Shown here: piece by piece, positions 46,437-56,317 of the stretch
Numbering within the stretch: the first letter of the stretch is position 1
Layout: the number at the start of each line of letters is the position of its first letter
Origin: Oceanicella sp. SM1341
Lineage (GTDB): Bacteria > Pseudomonadota > Alphaproteobacteria > Rhodobacterales > Rhodobacteraceae
DNA: 64,000 nucleotides
Assembly: GCF_003448965.1 (NCBI RefSeq)
Contig: NZ_QRGC01000005.1
Coordinates: 124,001 to 188,000 of the forward strand
Direction of reading: 5' to 3'
Translations under genes and position numbers: made by a program
Notes under the pieces: model-generated
The model's input: only the letters and a program-made list of their open reading frames with translations
The model's database searches: none
What the model was told of the DNA's origin: nothing

Positions 46437-49210
46437 TCTCCTCCAACCTGATCATCGGCGTGTGCACGGCCTATGTCGTGCTGCTGTTCGGCGTGGCCTT
46501 CCTGGCCGACAGGCGGGCCCGGCGCGGCCGGCTCGACTGGCTGCAGTCGCCGCTGGTCTACACGCTGTCCATCTCGGTCTACTGCACCGGCTGGACCTTC
46601 TACGGCGCCGTGGGCTCGGCGGCGCGCTCGGGGCTCGAGTTCGTCGCCATCTACACCGGGCCGGTGATCGTGTTCATTGGCTGGTGGTGGTTCCTGCGCA
46701 AGCTGGTGCGCATCGGGCGGCTGCAGCGCATCACCTCGATCGCCGATCTCGTCTCCTCGCGCTACGGCAAGTCCAACACCCTCGCGGTGCTGGTGACCGT
46801 GCTCGCCGTGGTCGCCTCCACCCCCTACATCGCGCTGCAGCTCCAGTCGCTCACGCTGAGCTTCACCGTGTTCGCCCCGGCGCGCGAGGGCATCCCGCCC
46901 GATGGCGCGGGGTTCTGGATCGCGGCCGGGCTCGCGCTCTTCACCATCCTCTTCGGCACCCGCAACGTCGACGCGAACGAGCGCCACCACGGCGTGGTGA
47001 CCGCCATCGCGCTGGAGGCGGTGATCAAGCTCGTCGCCCTCGTGGCGGTGGGGCTCTTCGTGGTGTTCGGGCTGGGGGGCGGCCCGGGCGAGGTGTTCGC
47101 CGACATGCCGCCCGCCCTCACGGCGCCCGAGGGGTTCGGCGCGCGCTGGCTCACCATCACCTTCCTCTCGGGCGCGGCGGTGGTCTGCCTGCCGCGCATG
47201 TTCCAGGTGACCGTGGTGGAGAACGTCGACGAGCGCCACCTCGCCACCGCGGCCTGGGCCTTCCCGCTCTACCTGCTGCTGATCTGCCTCTTCGTGCTCC
47301 CCATCGCGGTGACCGGGCTGCGCCTGCTGCCGCCGGGGGCAAACCCGGACATGTTCGTGCTCACCCTGCCGCTGATGGCGGGCCAGGACGTGCTGGCGCT
47401 GGTGGCGCTGATCGGCGGGTTCTCCTCGGCCACCTCGATGGTGATCGTGGCCACCATCGCCCTCTCCACCATGGTGTCGAACCACATCATCATGCCGATC
47501 TGGCTGCGCCTCACCCTGCGCGAAACCAAGACCTCGGGCGACGTGCGCTCCATGCTGCTGATCAGCCGGCGGGCCAGCATCATCGTGCTGCTGCTGCTGG
47601 GCTATCTCTACTTCCGCCTCTCGGGCAGCTCCACGGCGCTCGCCTCCATCGGGCTGATCGCCTTCGCCGGGGTGGCGCAGATCCTGCCGAGCCTCGTGGC
47701 GGGCGTGTTCTGGCGCGGAGCCACGCGCCGCGCCGCGCTTGCCGCCACCGCCTGCGGCTTCGCGATCTGGGTCTATACCCTGCTGCTGCCGAGCTTCGAG
47801 GCCGGGCTGGGTGCGCCCGGGCTGCTGGCCAACGGCCCCTGGGGCATCGCCGCCCTGCGCCCGCACGCGCTCTTCGGGCTGGAGGGGGTCGACCCGCTCT
47901 CCCACGCCCTGTTCTGGTCGATGAGCGTGAACGTGGCGGTGCTGGTGGGCGTGAGCCTCGTCACCCTGCCGAGCCCGCTGGAGCGGCTGCAGGCGGCGCT
48001 CTTCGTCGACGTGTTCCGCATGCAGACCGCGGCCCCCGGCGCCTACATCCGCCGCTACGCCACCTCGGAAGACCTGTTCACCCTCGCCCAGCGCATCCTC
48101 GGCACGGAGCCCGCGCACCGGCTCTTCACCGAGCTCGCGCGCGACCAGGGCCTCTCCTCCGGCCTGCCGCGCCCGGATGACGCGCTGATCGAGCGGCTGG
48201 AGCGTGAGCTCGCGGGCGCCGTGGGGGCTGCCTCGGCGCATGCGATGGTGGGGCAGATCGCCTCCGGCGAGACGATCTCCATGGGGGCACTCATCTCCAT
48301 CGCCGACGAGACCGCCCAGATCGTGGAATATTCCCACCGGCTGGAGGAGAAATCCCGCGAGCTGGAGGAGACCGCCGCCGAGCTGCGCCTTGCCAACATG
48401 CGCCTGCAGGAGCTGGGCGCCCAGCGCGACGCCTTCCTCGCCCAGGTGAGCCACGAGCTGCGCACGCCGATGACCTCGATCCGCTCCTTCTCCGACATCC
48501 TGCGCGAGAACCGCGACCTGCCGCCGGAGCAGGCGCGCCGCTTCCTCGGCATCATCTCCGACGAGAGCCAGCGCCTCACCCGGCTGCTCGACGAGATCCT
48601 CGACCTCGGCTTCCTCGAGAGCAGGCGCGTGGCCTGGGAGCTGGAGCAGGTCGACCTCGAGGACGTGCTCGACCGCGCGCTCTCGGCCACCGAGGCGCTC
48701 ACCGCCCGCTCGGGCCTGCGCATCACCCGCTCGGCCCGCCAGCGCGACGCGCAGGTGATGGCCCAGCGCGACCGGCTGGCGCAGGTGTTCATCAACCTCA
48801 TCTCCAACGCGGTGAAATACGCCGGGCCCGACGCCGCCCTCACCCTCACCATCCGCGCCGAGCGCGGCGGCATCACCGTGGACGTGGCCGATGACGGCCC
48901 CGGCGTGCCCGACAGCGACCGCGAGCAGATCTTCGAGAAGTTCGCCCGGGCCCGCGGCCTCTACGACAGCCGCGGCGCCGGGCTGGGCCTGCCGATCAGC
49001 CGCGAGATCATGCGCAACTTCGGCGGCGACCTCACCCTGCGCGCCAGCCGGCGCGGGGCGATCTTCCGCGTCTACCTCCCCCGGCCGGGCACCGAGGCAG
49101 CACAGCGCGCGGCCGCCGCCCCGGGCAGCGGAAGCACGGCCGGCGCCGCCACAGGGGCAATGCCCCCCCGCGCGGCTGCGGCGGATGACAGCGCGCCCGG
49201 GCTCGGGTAA
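46433..49210 (+). CDS. Histidine kinase with N-terminal sodium:solute symporter domain (CbrA/CrbS-like)
   Basis: A 925-residue membrane sensor. Residues 1 to about 530 form an SSS-family transporter domain with some 13 membrane segments (SVYCTGWTFYGAVGSAARSG, RITSIADLVSSRYGKS). A coiled coil (about 625-670) leads into HisKA with His674 (SHELRTP), then the HATPase domain with N-box Asn792 (NLISNAVKY), G1 DDGPGVP and G2 GAGLGLPIS. There is no receiver domain. The start is TTG at 46433, overlapping the previous stop. Kinases of this build (CbrA, CrbS) sense or import a nutrient; CrbS controls acs in Vibrio. With acs 8 kb away, an acetate or amino acid signal is a fair guess. Confidence 0.9.
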   Translation: MISSNLIIGVCTAYVVLLFGVAFLADRRARRGRLDWLQSPLVYTLSISVYCTGWTFYGAVGSAARSGLEFVAIYTGPVIVFIGWWWFLRKLVRIGRLQRITSIADLVSSRYGKSNTLAVLVTVLAVVASTPYIALQLQSLTLSFTVFAPAREGIPPDGAGFWIAAGLALFTILFGTRNVDANERHHGVVTAIALEAVIKLVALVAVGLFVVFGLGGGPGEVFADMPPALTAPEGFGARWLTITFLSGAAVVCLPRMFQVTVVENVDERHLATAAWAFPLYLLLICLFVLPIAVTGLRLLPPGANPDMFVLTLPLMAGQDVLALVALIGGFSSATSMVIVATIALSTMVSNHIIMPIWLRLTLRETKTSGDVRSMLLISRRASIIVLLLLGYLYFRLSGSSTALASIGLIAFAGVAQILPSLVAGVFWRGATRRAALAATACGFAIWVYTLLLPSFEAGLGAPGLLANGPWGIAALRPHALFGLEGVDPLSHALFWSMSVNVAVLVGVSLVTLPSPLERLQAALFVDVFRMQTAAPGAYIRRYATSEDLFTLAQRILGTEPAHRLFTELARDQGLSSGLPRPDDALIERLERELAGAVGAASAHAMVGQIASGETISMGALISIADETAQIVEYSHRLEEKSRELEETAAELRLANMRLQELGAQRDAFLAQVSHELRTPMTSIRSFSDILRENRDLPPEQARRFLGIISDESQRLTRLLDEILDLGFLESRRVAWELEQVDLEDVLDRALSATEALTARSGLRITRSARQRDAQVMAQRDRLAQVFINLISNAVKYAGPDAALTLTIRAERGGITVDVADDGPGVPDSDREQIFEKFARARGLYDSRGAGLGLPISREIMRNFGGDLTLRASRRGAIFRVYLPRPGTEAAQRAAAAPGSGSTAGAATGAMPPRAAAADDSAPGLG

Positions 49211-49245
49211 GCAGCGCCGCAGGCAGCCCTTCGGAAGAGCACAGC

Positions 49246-50133
49246 ATGACCGCGATCCTCCTCGCCGGCCCCACGGCCTCCGGGAAATCCGCCCTCGCCC
49301 TCGCGCTGGCGCGCGAGACCGGCGGGGTGATCGTGAATGCCGATGCGCTGCAGGTCTACGCCGACTGGCGGCTGCTCACCGCCCGGCCCTCGGCGGAGGA
49401 GGAGGCGCAGGCGCCGCACCGGCTCTACGGGATGCTGGGCTTCGACGCACCCTGGTCGGCCGGGCACTGGCTGCGCGCCGTCACCGCCCTTCTGCGGGAG
49501 GTCGAGACGCCGATCTTCGTCGGTGGCACCGGGCTCTACTTCCTCGCCCTCACCGAGGGGCTGGCCGAGATCCCCGAAACCCCCGCAGAAGTGCGCGCCC
49601 GCGGCGACGCGCTGCGGCGCGCGCAGGGCGCGGCGGGCCTCGCCGCCCTGCTCGCCGAGCGCGACCCCGGGACGCTTGCGCGCATCGACGCGCGCAACCC
49701 CATGCGCCTGCAGCGCGCCTGGGAGGTGCTGGAGAGCACCGGCCGCCCGCTCTCGGCCTGGCAGGACGACACGCCGCCGCCGGTCATCGCCCCCGACACC
49801 GCGCTGCGGCTGGTGATGATGCCCGAGCCCGGCTGGCTCAACGCCCGCATCGACCGGCGCTTCGACATGATGATGGCAGACGGCGCGCTCGACGAGGTGC
49901 GCGCCGTCCTGCCCCGCTGGCAGCCGGAGCGCCCGGCGGCACAGGCGCTCGGAGCGCGCGAGCTTGTCGCCCACCTGCGCGGCGAGACCGGGCTGGCGGA
50001 AGCGGTGGCGCAGGCCAAGCTCGGCTCGCGGCAATATGCCAAGCGCCAGCGCACCTGGTTTCGCAACCGCATGAAGGGCTGGCGGCAGGTCGACCCCGCC
50101 GCCCTGCCGCCGCTGCGCGACCTGCTGGGCTGA
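49246..50133 (+). CDS. miaA: tRNA dimethylallyltransferase
   Basis: A 295-residue enzyme adding the dimethylallyl group to A37 of tRNAs that read UNN codons. P-loop GPTASGKS is at residues 8-15, followed by NADALQVYADW, FVGGTGLYFLALTEGL and the C-terminal RQYAKRQRTWFRNRM, all typical. It lies 35 bp after the kinase gene, with GGAAGA before the start. Confidence 0.95.
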   Translation: MTAILLAGPTASGKSALALALARETGGVIVNADALQVYADWRLLTARPSAEEEAQAPHRLYGMLGFDAPWSAGHWLRAVTALLREVETPIFVGGTGLYFLALTEGLAEIPETPAEVRARGDALRRAQGAAGLAALLAERDPGTLARIDARNPMRLQRAWEVLESTGRPLSAWQDDTPPPVIAPDTALRLVMMPEPGWLNARIDRRFDMMMADGALDEVRAVLPRWQPERPAAQALGARELVAHLRGETGLAEAVAQAKLGSRQYAKRQRTWFRNRMKGWRQVDPAALPPLRDLLG

Positions 50134-50302
50134 GCGCGCCGTTGGACCGCGCCCCGGCTTTGCGGTAGACTGCGCGCGCTCCGCGGGTTTCCTTCGCGTT
50201 TCGTGACACTGCGCACATCGCTGCCCCCCGTTTGCTTCCATCGTTGCACAGGCGCCGCGGCGCACCACCCCCGTGTTCAACGTCATCGCGACGGAGGCAA
50301 TC

Positions 50303-51547
50303 ATGGCACCCCTCATCGGCCTCGCCCTCTCGGTTCTGCCCTCCCTGGCCAAGCGCATCGTCGACAACGTGCTGCCCGACGTGGAGAGCAAGGTGACCGG
50401 GGTGGTGCGCAACGTGCTCGGCACCACCGACCCTGCCGAGATCGAGCGCAAGCTGCAGGACGCGAAGCTCGCCGCCGAGCTGCGCCTCGCCCTCGCCCGC
50501 ATCGAGGCGGAGGCGGACGCCCGCGAGCAGCAGATGCGCCTCGAGACCATGCGCCTGCAGTTCGAGACCTTCCGCGCCGAGCTGGGCGACACGAAGAGCG
50601 CGCGCGACACCATGACCAGCCTGGTGAAGGAGGGCAGCATCATCGCCTGGGGGCCGGTGGTGGTCTCCACCATCGTGGTGGTGGGGTTCTTCGTGGTGCT
50701 GCGCCAGCTGGTGATCGGCGACATCGTCCTCACGGCGGAATCGCAGGCCCGCTTCCAGATCGTGAACATCACCGTGGGCGCGCTCACCGCGGGCTTTGCC
50801 ACGGTGATCAGCTTCTGGCTGGGCTCCTCGCAGGGCTCGCGCACCAAGGACATGAACGCCCTGCGCGCGCAGGGGCTGGTGGCCGACGCCCAGCGCGAGA
50901 GCGCCCAGGCCACGCGCGACATCGTCACCGAGCAGGGCCGCCAGACCGCGGCGCTGATCGGCAAGGTGACCGCGGCACCGCCGCCGCCCGCCCCCGCCGC
51001 CGCCGCGCCGGCCAAGAGCGCGCGCCGCTTCCAGCGCTGCATGCAGACCATCTTCCAGCACGAGGGCGGCTATGCCGACCACCCGCACGACCCCGGCGGC
51101 GCCACCAACATGGGTATCACCCACAAGACCCTCGCCGCCTGGCGCAAGGTGGAGAGCTGCACCCGCGAGGAAGTCCGCGCCCTCACCGAGGAGGAGGCGA
51201 CCGAGATCTACCGCGCGCTCTACTGGAACGCGCTGAACTGCGACCAGCTTCCGCTGGGCGTCGACCTCGTGACCTTCGATTTCGGGGTGAACGCGGGCGT
51301 GGGCCGGGCCGCGCGCATGCTGCAATCCATCGTGGGGGTGGAGGCCGATGGCCAGATCGGCCCCATCACCCTCGGCGCGGTGAAGCAGATGGAGGCGGAG
51401 TTCGTCATCACCCGCTTCAGCGAGCGGCGGCTCGACTATTACAAGAGCCTCGCCGGCTGGGAGACCTTCGGCCGCGGCTGGGAACGCCGCACCTCCGAGA
51501 CCCGGGAAATCGCCCTGCGCCAGGCCGCGGAGCCGGCGCGGGGCTGA
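50303..51547 (+). CDS. Fusion of a GTA-type 3-TM holin domain and a GH108 endolysin domain
   Basis: A 414-residue protein. The N-terminal part (about 1-220) resembles the GTA_holin_3TM family: APLIGLALSVLPSLAKRIVDNVLPD, a charged helical stretch (45-105), membrane segments at about 112-134 and 153-174, and a coiled region to 220. A Pro/Ala linker (224-240) leads to a glycoside hydrolase 108 muramidase domain with Glu254 in FQHEGGYADHPHDPGGATNMGIT, then the peptidoglycan-binding-type C-terminus (FDFGVNAGVGRAARMLQSIVG, ADGQIGPITLGAV). In Rhodobacter the GTA holin and endolysin are separate genes. The start at 50303 is preceded by ACGGAGG. No phage genes are nearby. It probably acts in cell lysis for GTA or phage-like particle release. 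Confidence 0.85.
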   Translation: MAPLIGLALSVLPSLAKRIVDNVLPDVESKVTGVVRNVLGTTDPAEIERKLQDAKLAAELRLALARIEAEADAREQQMRLETMRLQFETFRAELGDTKSARDTMTSLVKEGSIIAWGPVVVSTIVVVGFFVVLRQLVIGDIVLTAESQARFQIVNITVGALTAGFATVISFWLGSSQGSRTKDMNALRAQGLVADAQRESAQATRDIVTEQGRQTAALIGKVTAAPPPPAPAAAAPAKSARRFQRCMQTIFQHEGGYADHPHDPGGATNMGITHKTLAAWRKVESCTREEVRALTEEEATEIYRALYWNALNCDQLPLGVDLVTFDFGVNAGVGRAARMLQSIVGVEADGQIGPITLGAVKQMEAEFVITRFSERRLDYYKSLAGWETFGRGWERRTSETREIALRQAAEPARG

Positions 51548-51560
51548 AGCAGGGCCGGCC

Positions 51561-52757
<1,197 letters not shown>

Positions 52758-52836
52758 CTACCCCTGCGCCGGGCTTCTTGCGACAGGAGAGGTCGGACGA
52801 TTACTTGCACAAATCGAACATGGGAGAGTGTGTCGC

Positions 52837-53700
52837 ATGGCGATCCCCAGCTTCGAGCTTTTCGGCGAGGCGGAAACCACCGGCGACATGCCGGACGTGC
52901 TGCACTGCGAGTCCATCGCGGCGCGCAGCCGTATCTACGACTGGTCCTTCGTGGCCCACAGGCACCACGGGCTGCACCAGTTCTTCTGGGTTTCGCGCGG
53001 CGGCGGCCGGGTGAGCATCGACGGTGAGCCGCAGGGCTTCGGGCCGCACACGCTGCTGTTCATCCCGCGGCTCTGCGTGCACGGCTTCGCCTTCACGCCC
53101 GGCACCTCGGGCTGGGTGGTCACCCTGCCCGCCTCCATGCCGCTGCCGGTGCCCGAGACCCCGCAGGTGCTCAAGGTGAACGGCGTGTCCGACCCCGCGG
53201 GGGTCACCGGCCTCTTCGCCGCCATCGCCGAGGAGCATTCGCACGAGCGCCCGGGCCGGGCCGAGGCGCTGCAGGCGCATGCCATGCTGCTCTCGGTCTG
53301 GGTGATGCGGGCGATGGAGGCGCGCGAAACCCCGCCCGACAGCCCGCGCCGCAAGCTCATGCGCCGCTTCGGCGCCCTGCTGGAGGAGAACTACCGCCAG
53401 CACTGGCAGGTGGACCGCTACGCCGAGACCCTCGCGGTCACCCCCACGCATCTCACCCGCACCTGCCGCGAGGTGACCGGCAAGGCCGCCTCGGCGCTGA
53501 TCCAGGAGCGGGTGCTGCTCGAGGCGCGGCGCCAGCTCGCCTACACCGACATGCGCGTCTCCGAGATCGCGCAGGACCTGGGCTACCAGGACCCCGCGTA
53601 TTTCACCCGCATCTTCACCAACAAGGTGGGCCGCACCCCCACCGCCTTCCGCGAGGCCCCCGGCGCCGGCGCCCCCGACCTCGGCGAGGCCACGCCCTGA
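52837..53700 (+). CDS. pobR: AraC family regulator, likely activator of pobA
   Basis: A 287-residue regulator with an N-terminal cupin-like sensing domain (about 20-130, HRHHGLHQFFWVSRGGGRVSIDG) and a C-terminal double helix-turn-helix (about 185-280, YAETLAVTPTHLTRTCREVTG and VSEIAQDLGYQDPAYFTRIFTNKVGRTPTAFR). The arrangement beside and divergent from pobA is that of the AraC-type PobR, which activates pobA when 4-hydroxybenzoate is present. The start at 52837 begins the conserved part; an in-frame extension upstream overlaps pobA. Confidence 0.85.
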   Translation: MAIPSFELFGEAETTGDMPDVLHCESIAARSRIYDWSFVAHRHHGLHQFFWVSRGGGRVSIDGEPQGFGPHTLLFIPRLCVHGFAFTPGTSGWVVTLPASMPLPVPETPQVLKVNGVSDPAGVTGLFAAIAEEHSHERPGRAEALQAHAMLLSVWVMRAMEARETPPDSPRRKLMRRFGALLEENYRQHWQVDRYAETLAVTPTHLTRTCREVTGKAASALIQERVLLEARRQLAYTDMRVSEIAQDLGYQDPAYFTRIFTNKVGRTPTAFREAPGAGAPDLGEATP

Positions 53701-53705
53701 GCTGA

Positions 53706-53728
53706 CCGCCCGCCTCGCCGGCGGGCGG
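53706..53728 (+). terminator. Hairpin after the AraC-type gene
   Basis: CCGCCCGCC / GGCGGGCGG, perfect 9-bp arms with loop TCGCC, 5 nt after the stop. No T-tract follows. Confidence 0.5.
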
Positions 53729-53795
53729 GCGCGACACTGTCACCTCCGCCCCCCTGCCCCGGGGGGCGCCACAGGTCTGCCCCCGCGTGCGGCCC

Positions 53796-53834
53796 CTGCC
53801 TTGCGGGCCTGCTCCGCCCCGGCCCGCAAGGCAG
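53796..53834. repeat. Perfect 14-bp inverted repeat
   Basis: CTGCCTTGCGGGCC and GGCCCGCAAGGCAG flank an 11-nt loop. It is the longest perfect non-minisatellite inverted repeat with a true loop that I see in the window. No T-tract. Confidence 0.75.
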
Positions 53835-53887
53835 CGACGCTCCGTGGCCACGGGCAACTCATGCCCCCACACGATCTCGGGCAGGAT

Positions 53888-54017
53888 CTGCCTCGCGCGG
53901 CCCCCGGCGCGACCCGCCTCGCGCGGCCCCCGGCGCGACCCGCCTCGCACGGCCTCCGGCGCGACCCGCCTCGCACGGCCTCCGGCGCGACCTGCCTTGC
54001 GCGGCCTCCGGCGCGAT
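53888..54017 (+). repeat. Tandem repeat, 5 copies of a 26-bp unit
   Basis: Five consecutive 26-bp units (starts 53888, 53914, 53940, 53966, 53992) share CCTCGC and GGCGCGAC blocks. Copies 1-2 carry GCGGCCCCC, copies 3-5 carry GGCCTCC variants. A short partial copy follows. The unit is not a multiple of 3 and no gene is credible. Confidence 0.92.
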
Positions 54018-54122
54018 ACCTCCGGCGATGCGCTCTGCGTGGCACCGCCCGTTTCCCCCGGATTACCATTGACGCGCCCTCGGCCATCGGCTCGATTGGG
54101 GGCCGGAAAAATGGAGATCCCA

Positions 54123-55490
54123 ATGCCTCAGTTCGCCCCGAATTCCTGGGAAGCCCGCGCCGACGAGAACGTGATGTACGGCTTCACCGACCTGCCCTCG
54201 CTGCACGCGCGCGGCCCTGTCGTGCTCACCCACGGCACCGGCATCAACGTGCATGACGTGCACGGCCGCTCCTATCTCGACGCGAACTCGGGCCTGTGGA
54301 ACATGGTGGCGGGCTTCGACCACAAGGGGCTCGCCGAGGCCGCCAAGGCCCAGTACGACCGTTTCCCCGGCTACCACGCCTTCTTCGGCCGGCTGTCGGA
54401 CCAGACCGTGGCGCTGTCGGAGAAGCTCGTCGAGGTCTCGCCCTTCGAGCACGGCAAGGTGTTCTTCACCAACTCCGGCTCCGAGGCCAACGACACGATG
54501 GTCAAGATGCTGTGGTTCATCAACACGGTGATGGGCCGCCCGGAGAAGCGCAAGATCATCACCCGCTACAACGCCTACCACGGGGTGACGGCCGTCTCCG
54601 CCTCGATGACCGCGAAGCCCTACAACCAGTTCTTCGGCCTGCCGCTGGAGGGGTTCGTGCACGTCGAATGCCCGCACTACTGGCGCGAGGGCCAGCCGGG
54701 CGAGAGCGAGGAGGCCTTCGTCGCCCGCCTCGCCGCGAGCCTCGAGAGCCGCATCCTCGCCGAGGGGCCGGAGACCATCGCCGGTTTCTTCGCCGAGCCG
54801 GTGATGGGCGCGGGCGGGGTGATCGTGCCGCCGATGGCCTATTTCCCGGCCATCCAGGCGGTGCTGAGGAAATACGACATCCCGCTCATCTCCGACGAGG
54901 TGATCTGCGGCTTCGGGCGCACCGGCGCGGTCTGGGGCTGCGAGACCTTCGGCTTCATGCCCGACGCGATCATCTCCTCGAAGAACCTCACCGCGGGCTA
55001 TTTCCCCATGGGCGCGGTGATCCTGGGCGAGAAGCTCGCGGCCGAGCTGATGGAGGCCTCCGAGAAGATCGAGGAATTCGTGCACGGCTTCACCGCCTCC
55101 GGCCACCCGGTGGGCTGCGCCGTGGCGCTGAAGGCGATCGACGTGATCCTCAACGAGGGGCTGATCGACAATGTGCGCGCCCTCGCGCCGCAGTTCCGCG
55201 CCCGGATGGACGCGCTCCTGGAGCTGCCCAACATCGGCGAGGCCCGCGGCATCGGCCTGATGGGCGCGCTCGAGGCGGTGAAGGACAAGGACACGAAGAC
55301 CCCCTTCGGGCCCGAGGTGTCGGTCTCCGAGCGCATCGCCAACCGCTGCACCGACAACGGGCTGATCTGCCGCCCGCTCGGCCAGGCGATCGTGCTCTGC
55401 CCGCCGTTCATCATCACGCCCTCCGAGCTCGACCACATGTTCGACATGCTCGAAAAGTCCCTGCGCGAGGTCTTCGCCGAAGTCGCCTGA
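54123..55490 (+). CDS. Class III omega-aminotransferase (beta-alanine/taurine:pyruvate type)
   Basis: A 455-residue PLP-dependent aminotransferase of class III. The PLP Lys is Lys287 in SSKNLTAGYFPMGAV, with the phosphate-site NSGSEANDT, YNAYHGVT and the Asp in LISDEVICGFGRTG. Length and motifs fit omega-amino acid:pyruvate or taurine/hypotaurine:pyruvate enzymes; the amino donor is not certain. Of two in-frame ATGs (54111, 54123) the second is chosen because GGAG lies 6 nt before it. A palindrome at 55505-55524 follows the stop. Confidence 0.88.
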   Translation: MPQFAPNSWEARADENVMYGFTDLPSLHARGPVVLTHGTGINVHDVHGRSYLDANSGLWNMVAGFDHKGLAEAAKAQYDRFPGYHAFFGRLSDQTVALSEKLVEVSPFEHGKVFFTNSGSEANDTMVKMLWFINTVMGRPEKRKIITRYNAYHGVTAVSASMTAKPYNQFFGLPLEGFVHVECPHYWREGQPGESEEAFVARLAASLESRILAEGPETIAGFFAEPVMGAGGVIVPPMAYFPAIQAVLRKYDIPLISDEVICGFGRTGAVWGCETFGFMPDAIISSKNLTAGYFPMGAVILGEKLAAELMEASEKIEEFVHGFTASGHPVGCAVALKAIDVILNEGLIDNVRALAPQFRARMDALLELPNIGEARGIGLMGALEAVKDKDTKTPFGPEVSVSERIANRCTDNGLICRPLGQAIVLCPPFIITPSELDHMFDMLEKSLREVFAEVA

Positions 55491-55504
55491 CCTCCCGCGC
55501 GACC

Positions 55505-55524
55505 GCCGGGCGCGCGCGCCCGGC
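55505..55524 (+). terminator. GC palindrome after the aminotransferase gene
   Basis: GCCGGGCGCG / CGCGCCCGGC, 10-bp arms without spacer, 14 nt after the stop. No T-tract, so its role as a terminator is uncertain. Confidence 0.4.
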
Positions 55525-56256
55525 CCGGCCCAAAGGCGCGGTGCCCGACAGGGCAGCGCGCCACGGGAGCCCTCCGCCTCCGCCGGGCAAGGGCGCCGAC
55601 GCCTGATCGGGCCCGCACGCCCGACAAGGACCCGGCTCGCGACGGCATGCCGGAGCGTTCTCCCTCCCCGCCCGAGCGCTGACCACGGACATCGCGAGGC
55701 GGCCCGATCCGACGGCACGCCGGTTGCTCCCGGCCCGGGCCGTGTCTGGTGCAACATGCTCCGGAACCTCGGGCCGGTCTCGAGCCATGCCCCGTGGCCA
55801 CCCCGCCCTGAAGTCGCGCGCTTCGATGCGGATACGCAAGGTGCCTTCGCCAGCCCCCAGTCGTCCGGCGGACACCGGCCCGTCACCCCCCTGGCACCCG
55901 GTGACCGCGAAACCCGGAGCACACCCGTGCACACTCCGGGACTTCGATCCGCCCGCGAGGCGCGCGTTCCACGCCGACCGCCTTGCGCCCGACTGCTGCT
56001 CCATACCGGATGACGACCGACCGGAGGCACTTCACCGCTCGGGCAGTGGGCTTGCACCGGGCTTCCCGGGCATGGGGAAAATGCGCCCGGCTTCGATCGA
56101 GCCGCCGGCTCCCGTCCAACCAGCACCGACCAGCCACACGCGCCCCGCAATCGCACTTGCACGGTCGCGCGTCCCCGCCGCGAGGCGCGCGCTCCGCCGG
56201 CCATGCGACGAAACGGGGCCCTCCCGCCCTCCGTCGACCCGCCCTGCGGGCGCGTC

Positions 56257-56278
56257 TCCTGCGGTTTGGGCCCGGCCG
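56257..56278. repeat. Dispersed 22-bp repeat, copy 2
   Basis: Matches 1741-1762 at 21 of 22 positions, same strand. Both copies are in long gaps. Confidence 0.45.
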
Positions 56279-56317
56279 CGCGTGCCGCGCGGCGGGGATG
56301 GCGGAGAGGGGGTGCGC

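Larger units (their letters stand above)
53701..54122. other. 422-bp gap with hairpins and a 26-bp minisatellite
   Basis: No gene is seen. It holds a hairpin just after the AraC-type gene (53706-53728), a 14-bp-arm inverted repeat (53796-53834) and five 26-bp repeats (53888-54017). The last 100 bp should contain the aminotransferase promoter. Confidence 0.7.
55491..56317. other. 827-bp gene-free region
   Basis: No supported gene on either strand; the open frames have no domains. It contains a 20-bp palindrome (55505-55524), a near-duplicate motif CCGCGAGGCGCGCG at about 55958 and 56177, and the second copy of the 22-bp repeat (56257-56278). It is one of the two longest gaps in the window. 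Confidence 0.6.

Noticed and set aside
46433-49210. Reading the SSS domain as a plain acetate permease next to acs
   Set aside because: The same frame continues into intact HisKA and HATPase domains, so it is a sensor kinase; transport activity is possible but not the primary call.
50303-51547. Prophage hypothesis from the holin/endolysin gene
   Set aside because: Its neighbours are miaA and pobA, with no integrase, capsid, tail or attachment site in the window.
53888-54017. Possible CRISPR array from 26-bp units
   Set aside because: No unique spacers between units and no cas genes.
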